A stretch of DNA of 64,000 nt from assembly GCF_018403285.1 (NCBI RefSeq), contig NZ_BOSJ01000009.1, positions 62,001 through 126,000 on the forward strand. Direction: 5' to 3'. The notes beneath the pieces were generated by a model. The model searched no databases, was not told where the DNA came from, and saw nothing but the letters and a program-made list of their open reading frames with translations. Below are positions 25,952 through 35,548 of this stretch, in pieces (within the stretch, counting starts at the first letter, position 1; each line of letters begins with the position of its first letter). This stretch comes from Paenibacillus sp. J45TS6. GTDB taxonomy: Bacteria > Bacillota > Bacilli > Paenibacillales > Paenibacillaceae. The position numbers and the translations under genes were made by a program.

Positions 25952-27061
25952 CTACATTCCGTTAGGATAGACAACTACTTTCAAACTGCCGCTCTTGTTA
26001 TGAATGGCCCTTTCCAAGGCTTCTTGGGTCTGCTCAAGTGGATATCGGTCGGTTATGAGCGTACTTGCAGGAATCTCTCCTTTTGCAAGAAAACGAATGC
26101 CGTCCGGGTACGTGTTGGCATAACGAAATACCCCGTAAATATCAATCTCGTTATCTGCAATAAACGGTACGTTCAGCGGAATTTCATCTTGTGCAGGCAG
26201 TCCTACAATCACGAGCTTTCCGCCGCGCCGTAGAGAAAGAAGTGCTGATTGCAATGCCCGGGGGCTGCCCGCGGTCTCCCAAGCTGCATCTACGCCTATA
26301 CCCTCTGTAATCTCGCGAATTCTAGCATCCGTATCCTCCTTTGCTGCATGGATCGCTTCCGTTGCTCCCATTCTTATCGCAGCATCCAAACGAATCTGTT
26401 CCAGATCAGAGACGATAATTCGGCTTGCTCCATATGATTTGGCAGCAGCCACTGCCATTAGCCCGACCGGGCCCATTCCCATAATGGCAACGGTGGAACC
26501 GGGGCTGAGTTTACAGCGTGAGGCAGCATGGATACCGACCGAGAATGGCTCCACAAGTGAAGCTTCTTCATAAGAAAGCTCATCTGGGATTTGGAACACA
26601 AAGTCTTCACGAATAGCGAGATATTGTACAAAAGCGCCATCGACCGGAGGCGTCGCTAGAAACTGAACCTCAGGACACAAGTTGTATCTGCCTTCCTTGC
26701 AGTAACGGCAGCGGCCACACGTCACACCAGGTTCAATGGCTACACGGTCCCCAGGTTGTACACGGGTCACGTTCTCCCCTGTTCTCGCGATGATTCCCGC
26801 ACATTCATGACCAAGAATGATTGGTTTTTCTACAACATAACGCCCAATTCTCCCATGTTCATAGTAGTGGAGATCCGAGCCGCATACGCCAACCGCCATG
26901 ATTTTAACCAACACTTCATCTGGACCAAGCTCAGGAACAGGAAGTTCCCTAATCTCTATATTTCCGGGCGTATTCATAACAGCTGCTTTCATAACTGATC
27001 CTATATCCTGCTCTACGCTTCGGTTTATTTCTATTTCCTTACTTATTCGAGATAATTGCAT
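25952..27061 (-). CDS. Zinc-dependent polyol (sorbitol-like) dehydrogenase
   Basis: A medium-chain dehydrogenase of up to 369 aa. Catalytic zinc site GVCGSDLHYYEHGR and GHECAG; structural zinc cysteines CGRCRYCKEGRYNLC; NAD-binding GMGPVGLMAVAAAKSYGA. Closest in style to sorbitol/xylitol/L-iditol dehydrogenases. ATG at 27061 has GAGGAG 7 bases upstream and gives a 23-residue extension before the usual MKAAVMNTPG; the internal ATG at 26992 has a weaker AGGA. Divergent from uxuA, with a perfect palindrome between them, so probably co-regulated with hexuronate catabolism. Confidence 0.88.
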   Translation of the reverse strand: MQLSRISKEIEINRSVEQDIGSVMKAAVMNTPGNIEIRELPVPELGPDEVLVKIMAVGVCGSDLHYYEHGRIGRYVVEKPIILGHECAGIIARTGENVTRVQPGDRVAIEPGVTCGRCRYCKEGRYNLCPEVQFLATPPVDGAFVQYLAIREDFVFQIPDELSYEEASLVEPFSVGIHAASRCKLSPGSTVAIMGMGPVGLMAVAAAKSYGASRIIVSDLEQIRLDAAIRMGATEAIHAAKEDTDARIREITEGIGVDAAWETAGSPRALQSALLSLRRGGKLVIVGLPAQDEIPLNVPFIADNEIDIYGVFRYANTYPDGIRFLAKGEIPASTLITDRYPLEQTQEALERAIHNKSGSLKVVVYPNGM

Positions 27062-27132
27062 ACTTCATCGCTCCTCTGTCTATTTTTTCTGCCTGCAATT
27101 AGATAAATGGATATAAATTGGAATTGCTTCTT

Positions 27133-27162
27133 TCATACTACCATACAAGTATGGTAGTATGA
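27133..27162. promoter_or_regulatory. Perfect 30-bp palindromic operator
   Basis: TCATACTACCATAC (27133-27146), AA, then its exact reverse complement (27149-27162). It is centred between the divergent dehydrogenase and uxuA genes. Size and symmetry suit a GntR or LacI type dimer. No such regulator is encoded in the window. Confidence 0.85.
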
Positions 27163-27235
27163 TGAAGAAATGAGAAGTTTTTACTTGATACATATGTATT
27201 TTATCATGCACTTGAAGAAAGGTGGCTGCTTCGGA

Positions 27236-28333
27236 ATGAAAATGGTATTCCGTTATTTTGGTCTCGGCAATGATACCGTATCGCTTGAGCAAATCAGACA
27301 AATCCCTGGTGTAGAAGGTATTGTATGGGCCCTGCATGACATCCCCGTTGGTGAAGAATGGCCTATGGAACGGATCGAGGAAATCAAATCTCAGGCTGAT
27401 GAGTTCGGTCTTCATTTAGAGGTTGTTGAAAGCGTAAACATCCATGAGGATATTAAACTTGGACTTCCTTCTCGTGACCTTTACATTGAGAATTACAAGA
27501 AAACGATCGTACAGCTCGCTCAAGTTGGTGTGAAAGTTATATGTTATAACTTCATGCCCGTTTTTGACTGGTTGCGAACTGATTTGTTCAAAGCAGGACC
27601 TGACGGTTCCACTGCTCTATTCTATGAAAAAGCAAGAATTGAAGGACTAGATCCCTTTGATCTTGTAGGACAGATTACGCAAGATACGACGCTCACCATG
27701 CCTGGATGGGAACCGGAACGGCTTGCCCATTTAACAGACCTGTTCGAAGCTTACCGGAACGTAACGGAAGAAGATTTATGGAATCACCTTTCCTATTTTC
27801 TTGAGGAGATTATACCGGTAGCAGAGGCCCATGGGATTCGAATGGCAATTCATCCAGATGATCCGCCTTGGCCTATCTTTGGTTTGCCGCGCCTCATTAC
27901 GAGCCAGTCTAATATAAGACGTTTTCTCTCCCTTTATGACAGCCCCGCCAACAGTATTACGCTGTGCAGCGGTTCACTTGGAGCGAATCCCGCGAATGAC
28001 ATTGTGTCTATGATTTACGAGTTTAAAGAGCGCATCGCTTTTGCTCATATTCGGAATATCAGAGTATTTGATAATGGTGACTTTATCGAAACTTCTCACC
28101 GTACAATAGACGGTACAGTAGATATTACGGGCATTGTCCAGGCCTATCACGACATCGGTTTTACCGGATACGCTCGTCCAGACCATGGAAGACAAATCTG
28201 GAAGGAACAATGCCGGCCCGGATATGGACTTTACGATCGTGCGCTCGGTATTATGTACTTATGGGGTCTATGGGACGCCTACAACCGAGTACAAGAGAAC
28301 CAATCTTCCAAAAAAGAGGTGAGCAAGGTATGA
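27236..28333 (+). CDS. uxuA: Mannonate dehydratase
   Basis: A 365-aa TIM-barrel enzyme that converts D-mannonate to 2-keto-3-deoxy-gluconate. Characteristic stretches: [17 protein letters not shown] at the start, [44 protein letters not shown], and [10 protein letters not shown] near the C-terminus, with His, Cys, Asp and His metal-site residues in place. ATG at 27236 is preferred because AAAGGTGG lies 11 bases upstream. Overlaps the next gene by 4 bases (ATGA). Confidence 0.93.
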   Translation: MKMVFRYFGLGNDTVSLEQIRQIPGVEGIVWALHDIPVGEEWPMERIEEIKSQADEFGLHLEVVESVNIHEDIKLGLPSRDLYIENYKKTIVQLAQVGVKVICYNFMPVFDWLRTDLFKAGPDGSTALFYEKARIEGLDPFDLVGQITQDTTLTMPGWEPERLAHLTDLFEAYRNVTEEDLWNHLSYFLEEIIPVAEAHGIRMAIHPDDPPWPIFGLPRLITSQSNIRRFLSLYDSPANSITLCSGSLGANPANDIVSMIYEFKERIAFAHIRNIRVFDNGDFIETSHRTIDGTVDITGIVQAYHDIGFTGYARPDHGRQIWKEQCRPGYGLYDRALGIMYLWGLWDAYNRVQENQSSKKEVSKV

Positions 28334-29193
28334 GTACGATGCATCCGCAACCCCATCACACTGCCCTCCAAGATAAAGTTGTTGTCATTACCGGAGGTTC
28401 AGGTGTATTATGCCGTGTCATGGCTGAGGAATTAGCAAGACAAGGAGCAAAAATAGCAATTCTGAACCGGACTGCCGAAAAAGGAGTAGAAGTCGCTCAG
28501 TCTATTACGGAATCCGGCGGGACAGCAATCTCCATCGCTTGTGATGTAACGAATGAAGCGAGTGTAGTAGAAGCCGCAGAACAAGTGGCTTCACAGCTCG
28601 GTCTTTGCGACATTCTCATTAATGGTGCCGGTGGAAACCGCCCTACAGCCATTACTACGAATGAGATTTTCAAGCAGGAAGACGTAAACCAGCAAGATAC
28701 GGTTTCTTTTTTTGATATGAAAGTAGAAGGATTTCGAGGTGTGTTTGATCTCAATATCGTTGGTACGCTGATCCCTAGCCAAGTTTTCACCAAACAAATG
28801 CTAGGCAAAGAAGGAACAAGTATTATTAATATCTCTTCCATGAGTGCCTACTCCCCTATGACAAAAGTTCCTGCGTACAGTGCTGCCAAAGCGGCAATCA
28901 GCAATTTCACGGAATGGCTCGCCGTTCATCTTGCCGAAGCAGGCATTCGTGTGAATGCTATCGCGCCCGGATTCTATCTTACTGAACAGAACGAAAAACT
29001 GTTACTTAACGAAGACGGAAGCCTTACTGAACGCTCCAACAAAATCATCTCCCATACGCCGATGCGAAGATTTGGTAAACCCGAAGATTTACTCGGTACT
29101 CTGCTCTGGCTTGCCGATCCGAATGCAGCTGGCTTTGTGACAGGAACCGTGATTCCGGTAGACGGTGGTTTTAATGCATATTCAGGTGTGTAA
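28330..29193 (+). CDS. uxuB: SDR-family D-mannonate oxidoreductase
   Basis: A 287-aa short-chain dehydrogenase: [14 protein letters not shown] cofactor loop at about 20-33, INGAGGN, catalytic Ser in [17 protein letters not shown] (Y-x3-K), and [10 protein letters not shown]. It is coupled to uxuA by an ATGA overlap, as in Bacillus uxuA-uxuB (YjmE-YjmF) pairs, so it most likely interconverts D-fructuronate and D-mannonate. GAGGTGAG lies upstream of the start. Function is inferred from the partner gene. Confidence 0.88.
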   Translation: MSTMHPQPHHTALQDKVVVITGGSGVLCRVMAEELARQGAKIAILNRTAEKGVEVAQSITESGGTAISIACDVTNEASVVEAAEQVASQLGLCDILINGAGGNRPTAITTNEIFKQEDVNQQDTVSFFDMKVEGFRGVFDLNIVGTLIPSQVFTKQMLGKEGTSIINISSMSAYSPMTKVPAYSAAKAAISNFTEWLAVHLAEAGIRVNAIAPGFYLTEQNEKLLLNEDGSLTERSNKIISHTPMRRFGKPEDLLGTLLWLADPNAAGFVTGTVIPVDGGFNAYSGV

Positions 29194-29218
29194 TCATTCC
29201 TTTAAACTTTCATAAAAC

Positions 29219-29265
29219 AAAAAGAGAGACCCGGGAAAATTTCCAATTCCGAGATCTCTCTTTTT
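29219..29265 (+). terminator. Terminator of the uxu unit
   Basis: AAAAAGAGAGA pairs with TCTCTCTTTTT around a CCCGG/CCGAG inner stem. Confidence 0.88.
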
Positions 29266-29281
29266 CTATTTTATATGCCGC

Positions 29282-29671
29282 TTATTTTCCTATTGACTCA
29301 TTTTCGTAATACGGAACAAGCTCATCCGGATCATTCGTTCTCAGCTTAATTTCATCATTCTCAAAGAGTAAGATTTGGGGATCTGTTTTTAATTCAAATA
29401 ACGTTTTGTAGTCATATCGCTCATCTTGTTCAACATTTATAAACGAAACATGTAAAATGGGCTCATCCTTTTTAAGATTATTATTGATGTAATCTATATT
29501 TTTTTGTAATGATTCTCTATAAGAGTCTTCCCACGGTTTGCTTGTGAAAACGATAACGGAAACACCATTTTCTTGATCTTTTAAAATATGATTTGCTGCC
29601 TCTTCTGGATTAACTTTCGTGCATCCTGTCACAAAGATCATCATTATGCATAAAAGCAGAATTTTCTTCAT
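29282..29671 (-). CDS. Small lipoprotein, thioredoxin-like texture
   Basis: A 129-aa protein with signal MKKILLLCIMMIFVTGC (lipobox VTGC, Cys at 17). The rest reads like a thioredoxin-fold strand-helix pattern (VSVIVFTSKPWEDSYRE ... ILHVSFINVEQDE ... DPQILLFENDEI) but without a CxxC motif, so any redox role is unlikely. AT-rich like the two genes that follow. TAGGAG lies upstream of ATG. Function unknown. Confidence 0.7.
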   Translation of the reverse strand: MKKILLLCIMMIFVTGCTKVNPEEAANHILKDQENGVSVIVFTSKPWEDSYRESLQKNIDYINNNLKKDEPILHVSFINVEQDERYDYKTLFELKTDPQILLFENDEIKLRTNDPDELVPYYENESIGK

Positions 29672-29700
29672 GAGCTTAGCTCCTATAATTTAGATTCGTT

Positions 29701-30258
29701 TCATTCAACGCCTTTTAAAAATATGTGAGAAAAGCGCTTCATAAGCTCCATCCTCTTGTTCTTATCGATCTTTGGATTATAAGTAATAATTCCACTGACT
29801 GTGGCAGCTGCAATCTGAGCAGCATATTCAACATCTTGAATATGCCATTCATTTTCTCTATTTCCAGCACTAAAAATATCTAAGTATATCTCCACATATC
29901 GCTGTTCAAATTCTTTTATTTTTTCCTCAATATGTTTTGATTCATGTTCTCTAGATTGAAATTCCGTAATAGCTGTTTGCAAAGGATAGTAGGCATCCGT
30001 TGTAATCGATAATTCATTAAATAGATAAAACTTTTCTCTATTGCTCTGACACTTTTTCTCTTCCTCGTGCCATTCTGCAAACCACTTTTCATCTTCCATA
30101 TTTATAATTTCCAAAAAGAGATTTTCTTTTGTTTTAAAATGATAATATAAATTTCCTTTACTGCTGCCAGCATATTTCACAATATCCCCAGTTGTAGTAG
30201 CATTATAACCATTTTTAATAAATAGCTCTTTTGCCACCTGTAGTATCTTTTCTCTCAA
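29701..30258 (-). CDS. TetR/AcrR-family repressor, QacR-like
   Basis: A 185-aa regulator. Helix-turn-helix near the N-terminus (ILQVAKELFIKNGYNATTTGDIVKYAGSSKGNLYYHFKTKENLF) and a ligand-binding C-terminal domain rich in aromatics. TTG at 30258 is chosen because TAGGAGTGG lies 6 bases upstream; the ATG at 30300 lacks one. Divergent from the MFS efflux gene and very likely its repressor, acting on the palindrome at 30425-30436. Confidence 0.88.
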   Translation of the reverse strand: MREKILQVAKELFIKNGYNATTTGDIVKYAGSSKGNLYYHFKTKENLFLEIINMEDEKWFAEWHEEEKKCQSNREKFYLFNELSITTDAYYPLQTAITEFQSREHESKHIEEKIKEFEQRYVEIYLDIFSAGNRENEWHIQDVEYAAQIAAATVSGIITYNPKIDKNKRMELMKRFSHIFLKGVE

Positions 30259-30386
30259 ATTTTCCACTCCTACTGTGAAGAGATTAACATTGTTATTCAT
30301 TATAGCACAAACAAAAACAATTCGTTTCTAGGGCTTATCCTACTGTTTATCCGTTTAAATTTAAAATAAACCACGCAAATTTCCAC

Positions 30387-30436
30387 TTGAATAAACTACT
30401 TTTATTAGATATACTCCTTTCATAGACCGTACGGTC
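30387..30436 (+). promoter_or_regulatory. Efflux promoter with TetR operator
   Basis: -35 TTGAAT (30387-30392), 17-base spacer, -10 TATACT (30410-30415). Immediately after, at the expected transcription start, is the palindrome GACCGTACGGTC (30425-30436), typical of TetR-family sites. Repressor binding would block initiation; drug binding would release it. Confidence 0.85.
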
Positions 30437-30473
30437 GGTTTGTAAAAATGATGATGAAAAGGAGAGCAATCAG

Positions 30474-32024
30474 ATGGCTTCATTTTTTTCAAAAACGTCA
30501 GATATGATGACAACAAAGCAGAGGTGGACTGCTTTAATCGTTCTTGCAGCTAGCTTATTCGTTGTTATGATGGATATGACGATTCTTATTATGGCTTTAC
30601 CTGACCTTGTGAGAGATTTAAATCCCACTTCTACTCAGCAGTTATGGATTGTTGATATCTATTCACTCATTTTAGCGGGTTTTATTATTCCTATGACGGC
30701 TCTAGCCGATAAATGGGGACGTAAAAAAGCTTTAATAACTGGTTTTGCTCTATTCGGCTTAGTATCTTTACTCATATTTTTTGCCGAAAGTGCATCATAT
30801 GTAATCGCTATTCGATTTCTTCTCGGAATTGCTGGGGCTCTAATCATGCCAACGACACTTTCTATGATTCGTGTAATCTTTGAAAATCCTAAAGAAAGAG
30901 CAACAGCACTGGCTGTATGGTCGATTGTTTCTTCTGTGGGTGCTGTATTTGGCCCAATTATCGGAGGAGCTTTACTTGAAAAGTTTTCATGGCATTCAGC
31001 CTTTTTAATTAATGTTCCATTCGCTTTAATGGCTATCGTAGCTGGTCTATTCTTATTACCTGAATCACGCGTATCAAAATCACAAGCTCATCGCTGGGAT
31101 ATACCGTCTACTTTTTTATCCGTCGGAGGTATCATTGCACTTGTTTGGAGTATTAAAGAATTTTCAAAACAAGGGATTTCTGAATTCATACCATGGATTA
31201 TTATTGTAGTTGCCATCGTTATGCTCATATTGTTTGTGAGACGTAATTTAACAAGTACGGATCCAATGCTTGATGTAAGGCTATTTAATAGTCGTCCTTT
31301 CGCAGCTGGAACGATTGCGGCACTAATGACTATGTTTGCAATGGCTTCTGTCCTCTTTTTAGTTGCCCAATGGTTACAAGTGGTTGAAGGACTTTCACCA
31401 TTTAAAGCAGGATTCTATCTGTTACCAATGGCAGCAGGAGCCATGGTTTTCGCTCCAATCGCTCCGGGATTAGCCGCACGTCTAGGTGCAAAAATTGTAC
31501 TACCCATTGGAATTGCGATTGCAGCTATTGGTATGTTCATTATGTATTTCTTCGGACATCCGTTAACATATCCAACCTTAGCTGTAGCACTAATATTAGT
31601 CGGAGCTGGTACTGCTTCGTTAGCGGTTGCTTCTGCTCTCATCATGTTAGAAACGCCAACAGAAAAAGCAGGAAATGCTGCTGCAATTGAAGAATCCATG
31701 TATGATCTTGGCAACGTATTTGGTGTAGCTGTTCTTGGGAGTCTTGCATCACAGTTTTATCGCTCCTATTTAGATATTGAAGCATTTTCATCTCATGGAA
31801 TTGTTGATGAATTAGCTCATATCGCTAACGAATCCGTAGTAGGTGCTGTTGAAGTCGCTAAGATAACGGGCTTTACTAAGCTTGCTACGGAAGCTACTGC
31901 TGCGTTTAACGACTCTTTTGTAATAACAGCCCTATTAGGTGGAATTATAATGATGATCGTAGCAGTCATTCTCTTCATTCTAATTCCCAAATCACTTGAT
32001 ATTACGAAGAAAGATCATCATTAA
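30474..32024 (+). CDS. MFS multidrug efflux transporter, DHA2/QacA type
   Basis: A 516-aa, 14-span proton antiporter. Motif A between TM2 and TM3 (ALADKWGRKKALI), the acidic MDMTILIMALP of TM1, and the antiporter motif C in TM5 (VGAVFGPIIGGALLE) are intact. Most similar in style to QacA/SmvA exporters of quaternary ammonium compounds and dyes. AAAGGAGAG lies upstream of ATG. Regulated by the adjacent TetR-type protein. The pair is more AT-rich than its flanks, suggesting acquisition. Confidence 0.9.
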   Translation: MASFFSKTSDMMTTKQRWTALIVLAASLFVVMMDMTILIMALPDLVRDLNPTSTQQLWIVDIYSLILAGFIIPMTALADKWGRKKALITGFALFGLVSLLIFFAESASYVIAIRFLLGIAGALIMPTTLSMIRVIFENPKERATALAVWSIVSSVGAVFGPIIGGALLEKFSWHSAFLINVPFALMAIVAGLFLLPESRVSKSQAHRWDIPSTFLSVGGIIALVWSIKEFSKQGISEFIPWIIIVVAIVMLILFVRRNLTSTDPMLDVRLFNSRPFAAGTIAALMTMFAMASVLFLVAQWLQVVEGLSPFKAGFYLLPMAAGAMVFAPIAPGLAARLGAKIVLPIGIAIAAIGMFIMYFFGHPLTYPTLAVALILVGAGTASLAVASALIMLETPTEKAGNAAAIEESMYDLGNVFGVAVLGSLASQFYRSYLDIEAFSSHGIVDELAHIANESVVGAVEVAKITGFTKLATEATAAFNDSFVITALLGGIIMMIVAVILFILIPKSLDITKKDHH

Positions 32025-32323
32025 CAGATATCTCTTATGCAAAATTAGATATTTCACTGTCAAATACTTGTCTGCGATATCCAGTCCAAAATGATCATGT
32101 ATCAAGAACACCCAATGGTTATTACTTGCAACTTGTAAACTATAAAGTTGTTTAATGATGTTATAAAAATATAAGAGCCTTGCTACAATTTTGTGTGTAG
32201 TAAGGCTCTTTAAAGTTGTTTAAATTTCTATATATGACGGTAAAAACATTTGAATCACCAGGGCACTCACCCATCATGAAGTTCGAACATAGGCTGTTGT
32301 AAAAAAGATGGAGGATCCTCTAT
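32025..32323. other. Intergenic region after the efflux gene
   Basis: 299 bases without a gene. Contains a terminator (32173-32214) and, presumably, the promoter of the next gene. Confidence 0.5.
32173..32214 (+). terminator. Terminator of the efflux gene
   Basis: AAGAGCCTTGCTAC pairs with GTAGTAAGGCTCTT, followed by a short T-rich tail. Confidence 0.85.
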
Positions 32324-33175
32324 ATGATGATACATCCTAATCCATACTTCTACGCACCCACACAATGCTATCGCGCAGGTCTTCAGCCCTGCAGTCAAGC
32401 CGTATTTTCTCCGTATGCCACCTATACTTACGTTCTTCAAAACGCTCGTAACAAGCGTGCTCCATATGAGCATGAATCTCCGATCGTTACAGGTGACTTT
32501 ACCGGGGATGGTACCGTAGATACAGCAAAGCTTGCTTGGAATAAAAGTGCACCTGACAGCGAATATGTAACGGATATTACTCTCGTGATTCGTAATGGCA
32601 GTACGGGAGCAGAAGCTTCTTTTCCTCTCCCGGAAAAGTCCGGTTACAGCCCTACTCTCTTTGCTGGAGATTTTACAGGGGATGGAATACCGGATCTATT
32701 TATCTCCATTCAATCCGGAGGTTCGGGGGCGATGACATATAACTTCCTCTATACTTATAAAGAGGCAGTGCTCCGTACTCTTTTTGATACCAATCCATAT
32801 AACGAAGAGCAGAAATATACCGTAGAGTATCTTGATTATTACCGGGTGCGAGTAACGAGCTTAAATAACCGGCAATCGTATCTTATTGATATCTCCTCCC
32901 GCGGAAGTGACTACTTATCGGATATTTATAACGAGAATGGCAAGCTGAAGCAGCCTCTGCAAGGCGACGTCTTGCCCGTAAGCGGGGTATATCCAGTGGA
33001 TTTTAATCAGAATGGAGTTTACGAACTTCTTATCTTCCAAGGAATTATGGGGCAGTATAATGCAGATCGGTTCGGATATGTTCAGAATGTTCTTACTTAT
33101 AAAGATGGCGGGTGGAATGTTATGAACCAGTGGGTGGCTGTATATGGCACAGATCTCGTGGTACCTAAGCTATAA
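32324..33175 (+). CDS. FG-GAP/VCBS-like repeat protein
   Basis: A 283-aa protein with two clear calcium-loop FG-GAP repeats (VTGDFTGDGTVDTAKL at about 55-70 and FAGDFTGDGIPDLFI at about 113-127) and a weaker third (VDFNQNGVYELLIF). The DxDGxxD-like loops suggest a beta-propeller blade fold. No signal peptide is visible, unlike most family members, which are extracellular, so location is uncertain. GGAGGAT lies 9 bases before ATG. Function unknown. Confidence 0.75.
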   Translation: MMIHPNPYFYAPTQCYRAGLQPCSQAVFSPYATYTYVLQNARNKRAPYEHESPIVTGDFTGDGTVDTAKLAWNKSAPDSEYVTDITLVIRNGSTGAEASFPLPEKSGYSPTLFAGDFTGDGIPDLFISIQSGGSGAMTYNFLYTYKEAVLRTLFDTNPYNEEQKYTVEYLDYYRVRVTSLNNRQSYLIDISSRGSDYLSDIYNENGKLKQPLQGDVLPVSGVYPVDFNQNGVYELLIFQGIMGQYNADRFGYVQNVLTYKDGGWNVMNQWVAVYGTDLVVPKL

Positions 33176-33196
33176 ACGTCTCTTTAGAATATAATG

Positions 33197-33240
33197 AAGA
33201 GGACTCTCGTCCGATGTGCTCGGATAAGAGTCCTCTTTTT
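33197..33240. terminator. Terminator between convergent genes
   Basis: AAGAGGACTCT pairs with AGAGTCCTCTT plus T-run, with an inner TCCGA/TCGGA stem. Confidence 0.9.
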
Positions 33241-33259
33241 ATCATGTGTATCTTCTGTG

Positions 33260-34267
33260 TTACCCTTTAACAAGCTCTTTTTGTTGTAGAGAAATAGGAC
33301 CATCTGCAACAGGTGTACCAAAATTAGGCGTACCGTCTTCGTTCCAAGTGATAATTTGTGCTCTTGCATGACGATTTCCATCATACAGCGGGTCACCAAT
33401 CGTCTCTTTGTAAGTTCTTGAATGGTAGATCACAATATCCGTCTCTCCATCTGGAGACGTAGTGAAGCTATTGTGGCCAGGGCCATATTGTCCATTCGCC
33501 TCACTCGTTTCAAAGACAGGTTCCTTATTCTTGATCCAAGAAGCTGGATCGAGCAGGTCTGCATCTTCAGAAGCAGTGAGAAGACCCATCTTGTAGTTAT
33601 GATCTGTAGCGCTGGCTGAATAGCTGATAAATATTTTACCATTCTTCTTCAGTACAGCTGCGCCCTCATTCACTAGAAACCCAATGACTTCCCAGTCGTA
33701 TTCCGGTGTAGTAATCATGGTTTGCTTGCCTTTAAGCGTCCATGGATTTTCCATTTCAGATATGTAGAGGTTAGAATTCCCTTTAATATTAGGATCTTGT
33801 TGTGCCCATACGTAGTATAGTTTACCTCGATGTTCGAAAGTCGTAGCATCCAGTGCGAAGCTATCCCACTCGGTCATAACCTGCCCCTTCTCTACCCATG
33901 TTCCTTCAAGTGGATTTGGAGATTCGTTCTCAAGAACGTACATCCGGTGACGGAAAGAGTGATCCACTTCTCCTTCTCTCGCTTGACCTGCTGCAAAATA
34001 GATATACCATTTTCCATCAATATAATGGATTTCGGGTGCCCAAATATTTTTGCTCATCGGTCCTGCTTCATATTTTCTCCATGCGACAACAGGTTCTGCT
34101 CCTGCTAGCTCCGCTAGTGTTCTTGCACGTCGTACTTCAATTCGGTCATAGGAAGGAACGGAACCTGTAAAATAGTAATAACCATCCTCGTGCAAGTATA
34201 CCCAAGGATCTGCACGCTGGGCCACGACTGGGTTGTTCCACTGCATAGGATTCTGTTGTAAACTCAT
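33260..34267 (-). CDS. GH43 glycosidase, probable intracellular arabinofuranosidase
   Basis: A 335-aa five-bladed propeller enzyme. Family GH43 residues: general base Asp in RADPWVYL (about 20), pKa-setting Asp in SFALDATTF, general acid Glu in VNEGAAV (about 203). No signal peptide, so it works in the cytoplasm, probably on imported arabino-oligosaccharides made by the exported arabinanase encoded 330 bases upstream on the same strand. AGGAGAG lies 11 bases before ATG. Exact linkage specificity is not provable by eye. Confidence 0.85.
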   Translation of the reverse strand: MSLQQNPMQWNNPVVAQRADPWVYLHEDGYYYFTGSVPSYDRIEVRRARTLAELAGAEPVVAWRKYEAGPMSKNIWAPEIHYIDGKWYIYFAAGQAREGEVDHSFRHRMYVLENESPNPLEGTWVEKGQVMTEWDSFALDATTFEHRGKLYYVWAQQDPNIKGNSNLYISEMENPWTLKGKQTMITTPEYDWEVIGFLVNEGAAVLKKNGKIFISYSASATDHNYKMGLLTASEDADLLDPASWIKNKEPVFETSEANGQYGPGHNSFTTSPDGETDIVIYHSRTYKETIGDPLYDGNRHARAQIITWNEDGTPNFGTPVADGPISLQQKELVKG

Positions 34268-34597
34268 AGTTTATATCTCTCCTCGTAAATATTGTGTATA
34301 CCATCTTATAAGGTTATTTCTTGAGATATAAGGAAGCGGACACGAATCACAGAGTTCTCTTCCCCATATCTTAAAAAAGCCTTCTCCCTTAACTGCTGTA
34401 AACGTATACATTGGTCTCGTGGAGAAGGCACCTTACAAGCGCTCAGGTAGGCCTAGCACTACTAGTTCCTATAAAAATATAACAATGTATAAATCACTTT
34501 GTTTGTTTTTATAATGTAACAAATATTAGAAGACTGTTCAACGTTTTTTTAAATCATTTTAAATAAATATAAACACAAGCATAAAAAACAGTGAATT
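34268..34597. other. Region between the two GH43 genes
   Basis: 330 bases with no gene. A terminator for the upstream arabinanase lies at 34372-34429. The leftward gene therefore needs its own promoter in 34268-34370, not identified with confidence. Confidence 0.5.
34372..34429 (-). terminator. Terminator of the arabinanase gene
   Basis: On the minus strand GCCTTCTCC pairs with GGAGAAGGC, followed by TTTTTT. Confidence 0.82.
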
Positions 34598-35548
34598 TTA
34601 GTATTTCGGCCATCCATTCGAGTCCCAGTTCAGATCACTAATCAGCAGTTTAGGATTCCCATTGTCTTCTGCATCGTAAGCATGCCTTGCGATGATGTTC
34701 GTGCCGTAAATGTCTTGTCCGCCTGGACCTTTCCATTTATCGTTTCCCGTATCAAGGATCGTTCCACCGCCATTCAGCATATCGACACCATTCTTATCAA
34801 CAAATGGACCGGTAATATTCTTGGAACGACCGTATACAATCTTGTACGTACTATTCACACCCTGGCAACAGCTGTCGATGGAAGCAAAAAGATAATAATA
34901 TCCGTTTCGGTATACCATACTCGGTCCCTCAATCGCTCCGGAGTTCGAAGGTCTTGCTGCAATGGATGTGATGCTGCCTGTTGGCTTCATCGTATTCTTG
35001 TCAATCTTCGTCAGCTTAATTCCACTCCAGTAAGAACCGAACACCAGCCAAGGGTCACCGGAAGCATCGATAACCAAGTTCGGATCAATTGCGTTATAAT
35101 TGTTAGAGGTTGTTGTTCTAAGGACAAGTCCATCATCTCTCCACTGCCCTGCACCTATGCTTGATGCAGAAGCTAGTCCGATTGCTGACTGATTAGAACC
35201 AAAGGAAGAAATGGAATAGTAGAGCCATACTCTGCCGTTGTACTCCTGAATATCTGGAGCCCATACGTCATTCGTAGTCTGTTTCGGGACATAGGTTTTC
35301 CACCACGAAGGCGGAGTTAAGAAAATCTGCGGAACCCGGTACCACTGAGTTCCATTATCCGATTTCAACACTTGAATCCCTTGACCTGTAGAAAAAGTAT
35401 ACCAACTGTTTCCTTCCTTGATGATACTAGGATCATGAACACCCGTATCTCCTGTTACATTCCAGAATGCAGCAAAACCCGTTGAGCTCAGACCAAATAG
35501 CGAACCTGCGAGTAGACCTGCAACTAACCATTTCTTGCCTTTTTTCAT
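34598..35548 (-). CDS. abnA: Exported endo-1,5-alpha-L-arabinanase (GH43)
   Basis: A 316-aa secreted enzyme. Signal peptide MKKGKKWLVAGLLAGSLFGLSSTGFA ends near residue 26. Catalytic residues: Asp in VHDPSII (about 39), Asp in NAIDPNLV, Glu in GAIEGPSMV. The NDVWAPDI and YYLFASIDSCCQG stretches are typical of AbnA-type endo-arabinanases that cut debranched arabinan. AAGGTGG lies upstream of ATG. Its promoter carries a cre site, so catabolite repression is expected. Works with the intracellular GH43 enzyme next door. Confidence 0.93.
   Translation of the reverse strand: MKKGKKWLVAGLLAGSLFGLSSTGFAAFWNVTGDTGVHDPSIIKEGNSWYTFSTGQGIQVLKSDNGTQWYRVPQIFLTPPSWWKTYVPKQTTNDVWAPDIQEYNGRVWLYYSISSFGSNQSAIGLASASSIGAGQWRDDGLVLRTTTSNNYNAIDPNLVIDASGDPWLVFGSYWSGIKLTKIDKNTMKPTGSITSIAARPSNSGAIEGPSMVYRNGYYYLFASIDSCCQGVNSTYKIVYGRSKNITGPFVDKNGVDMLNGGGTILDTGNDKWKGPGGQDIYGTNIIARHAYDAEDNGNPKLLISDLNWDSNGWPKY

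Noticed and set aside
34398-34411. TGTAAACGTATACA as a cre site
   Set aside because: One mismatch to the consensus and it sits in the loop of a terminator, not at a promoter; the 35627-35640 site is far better placed.
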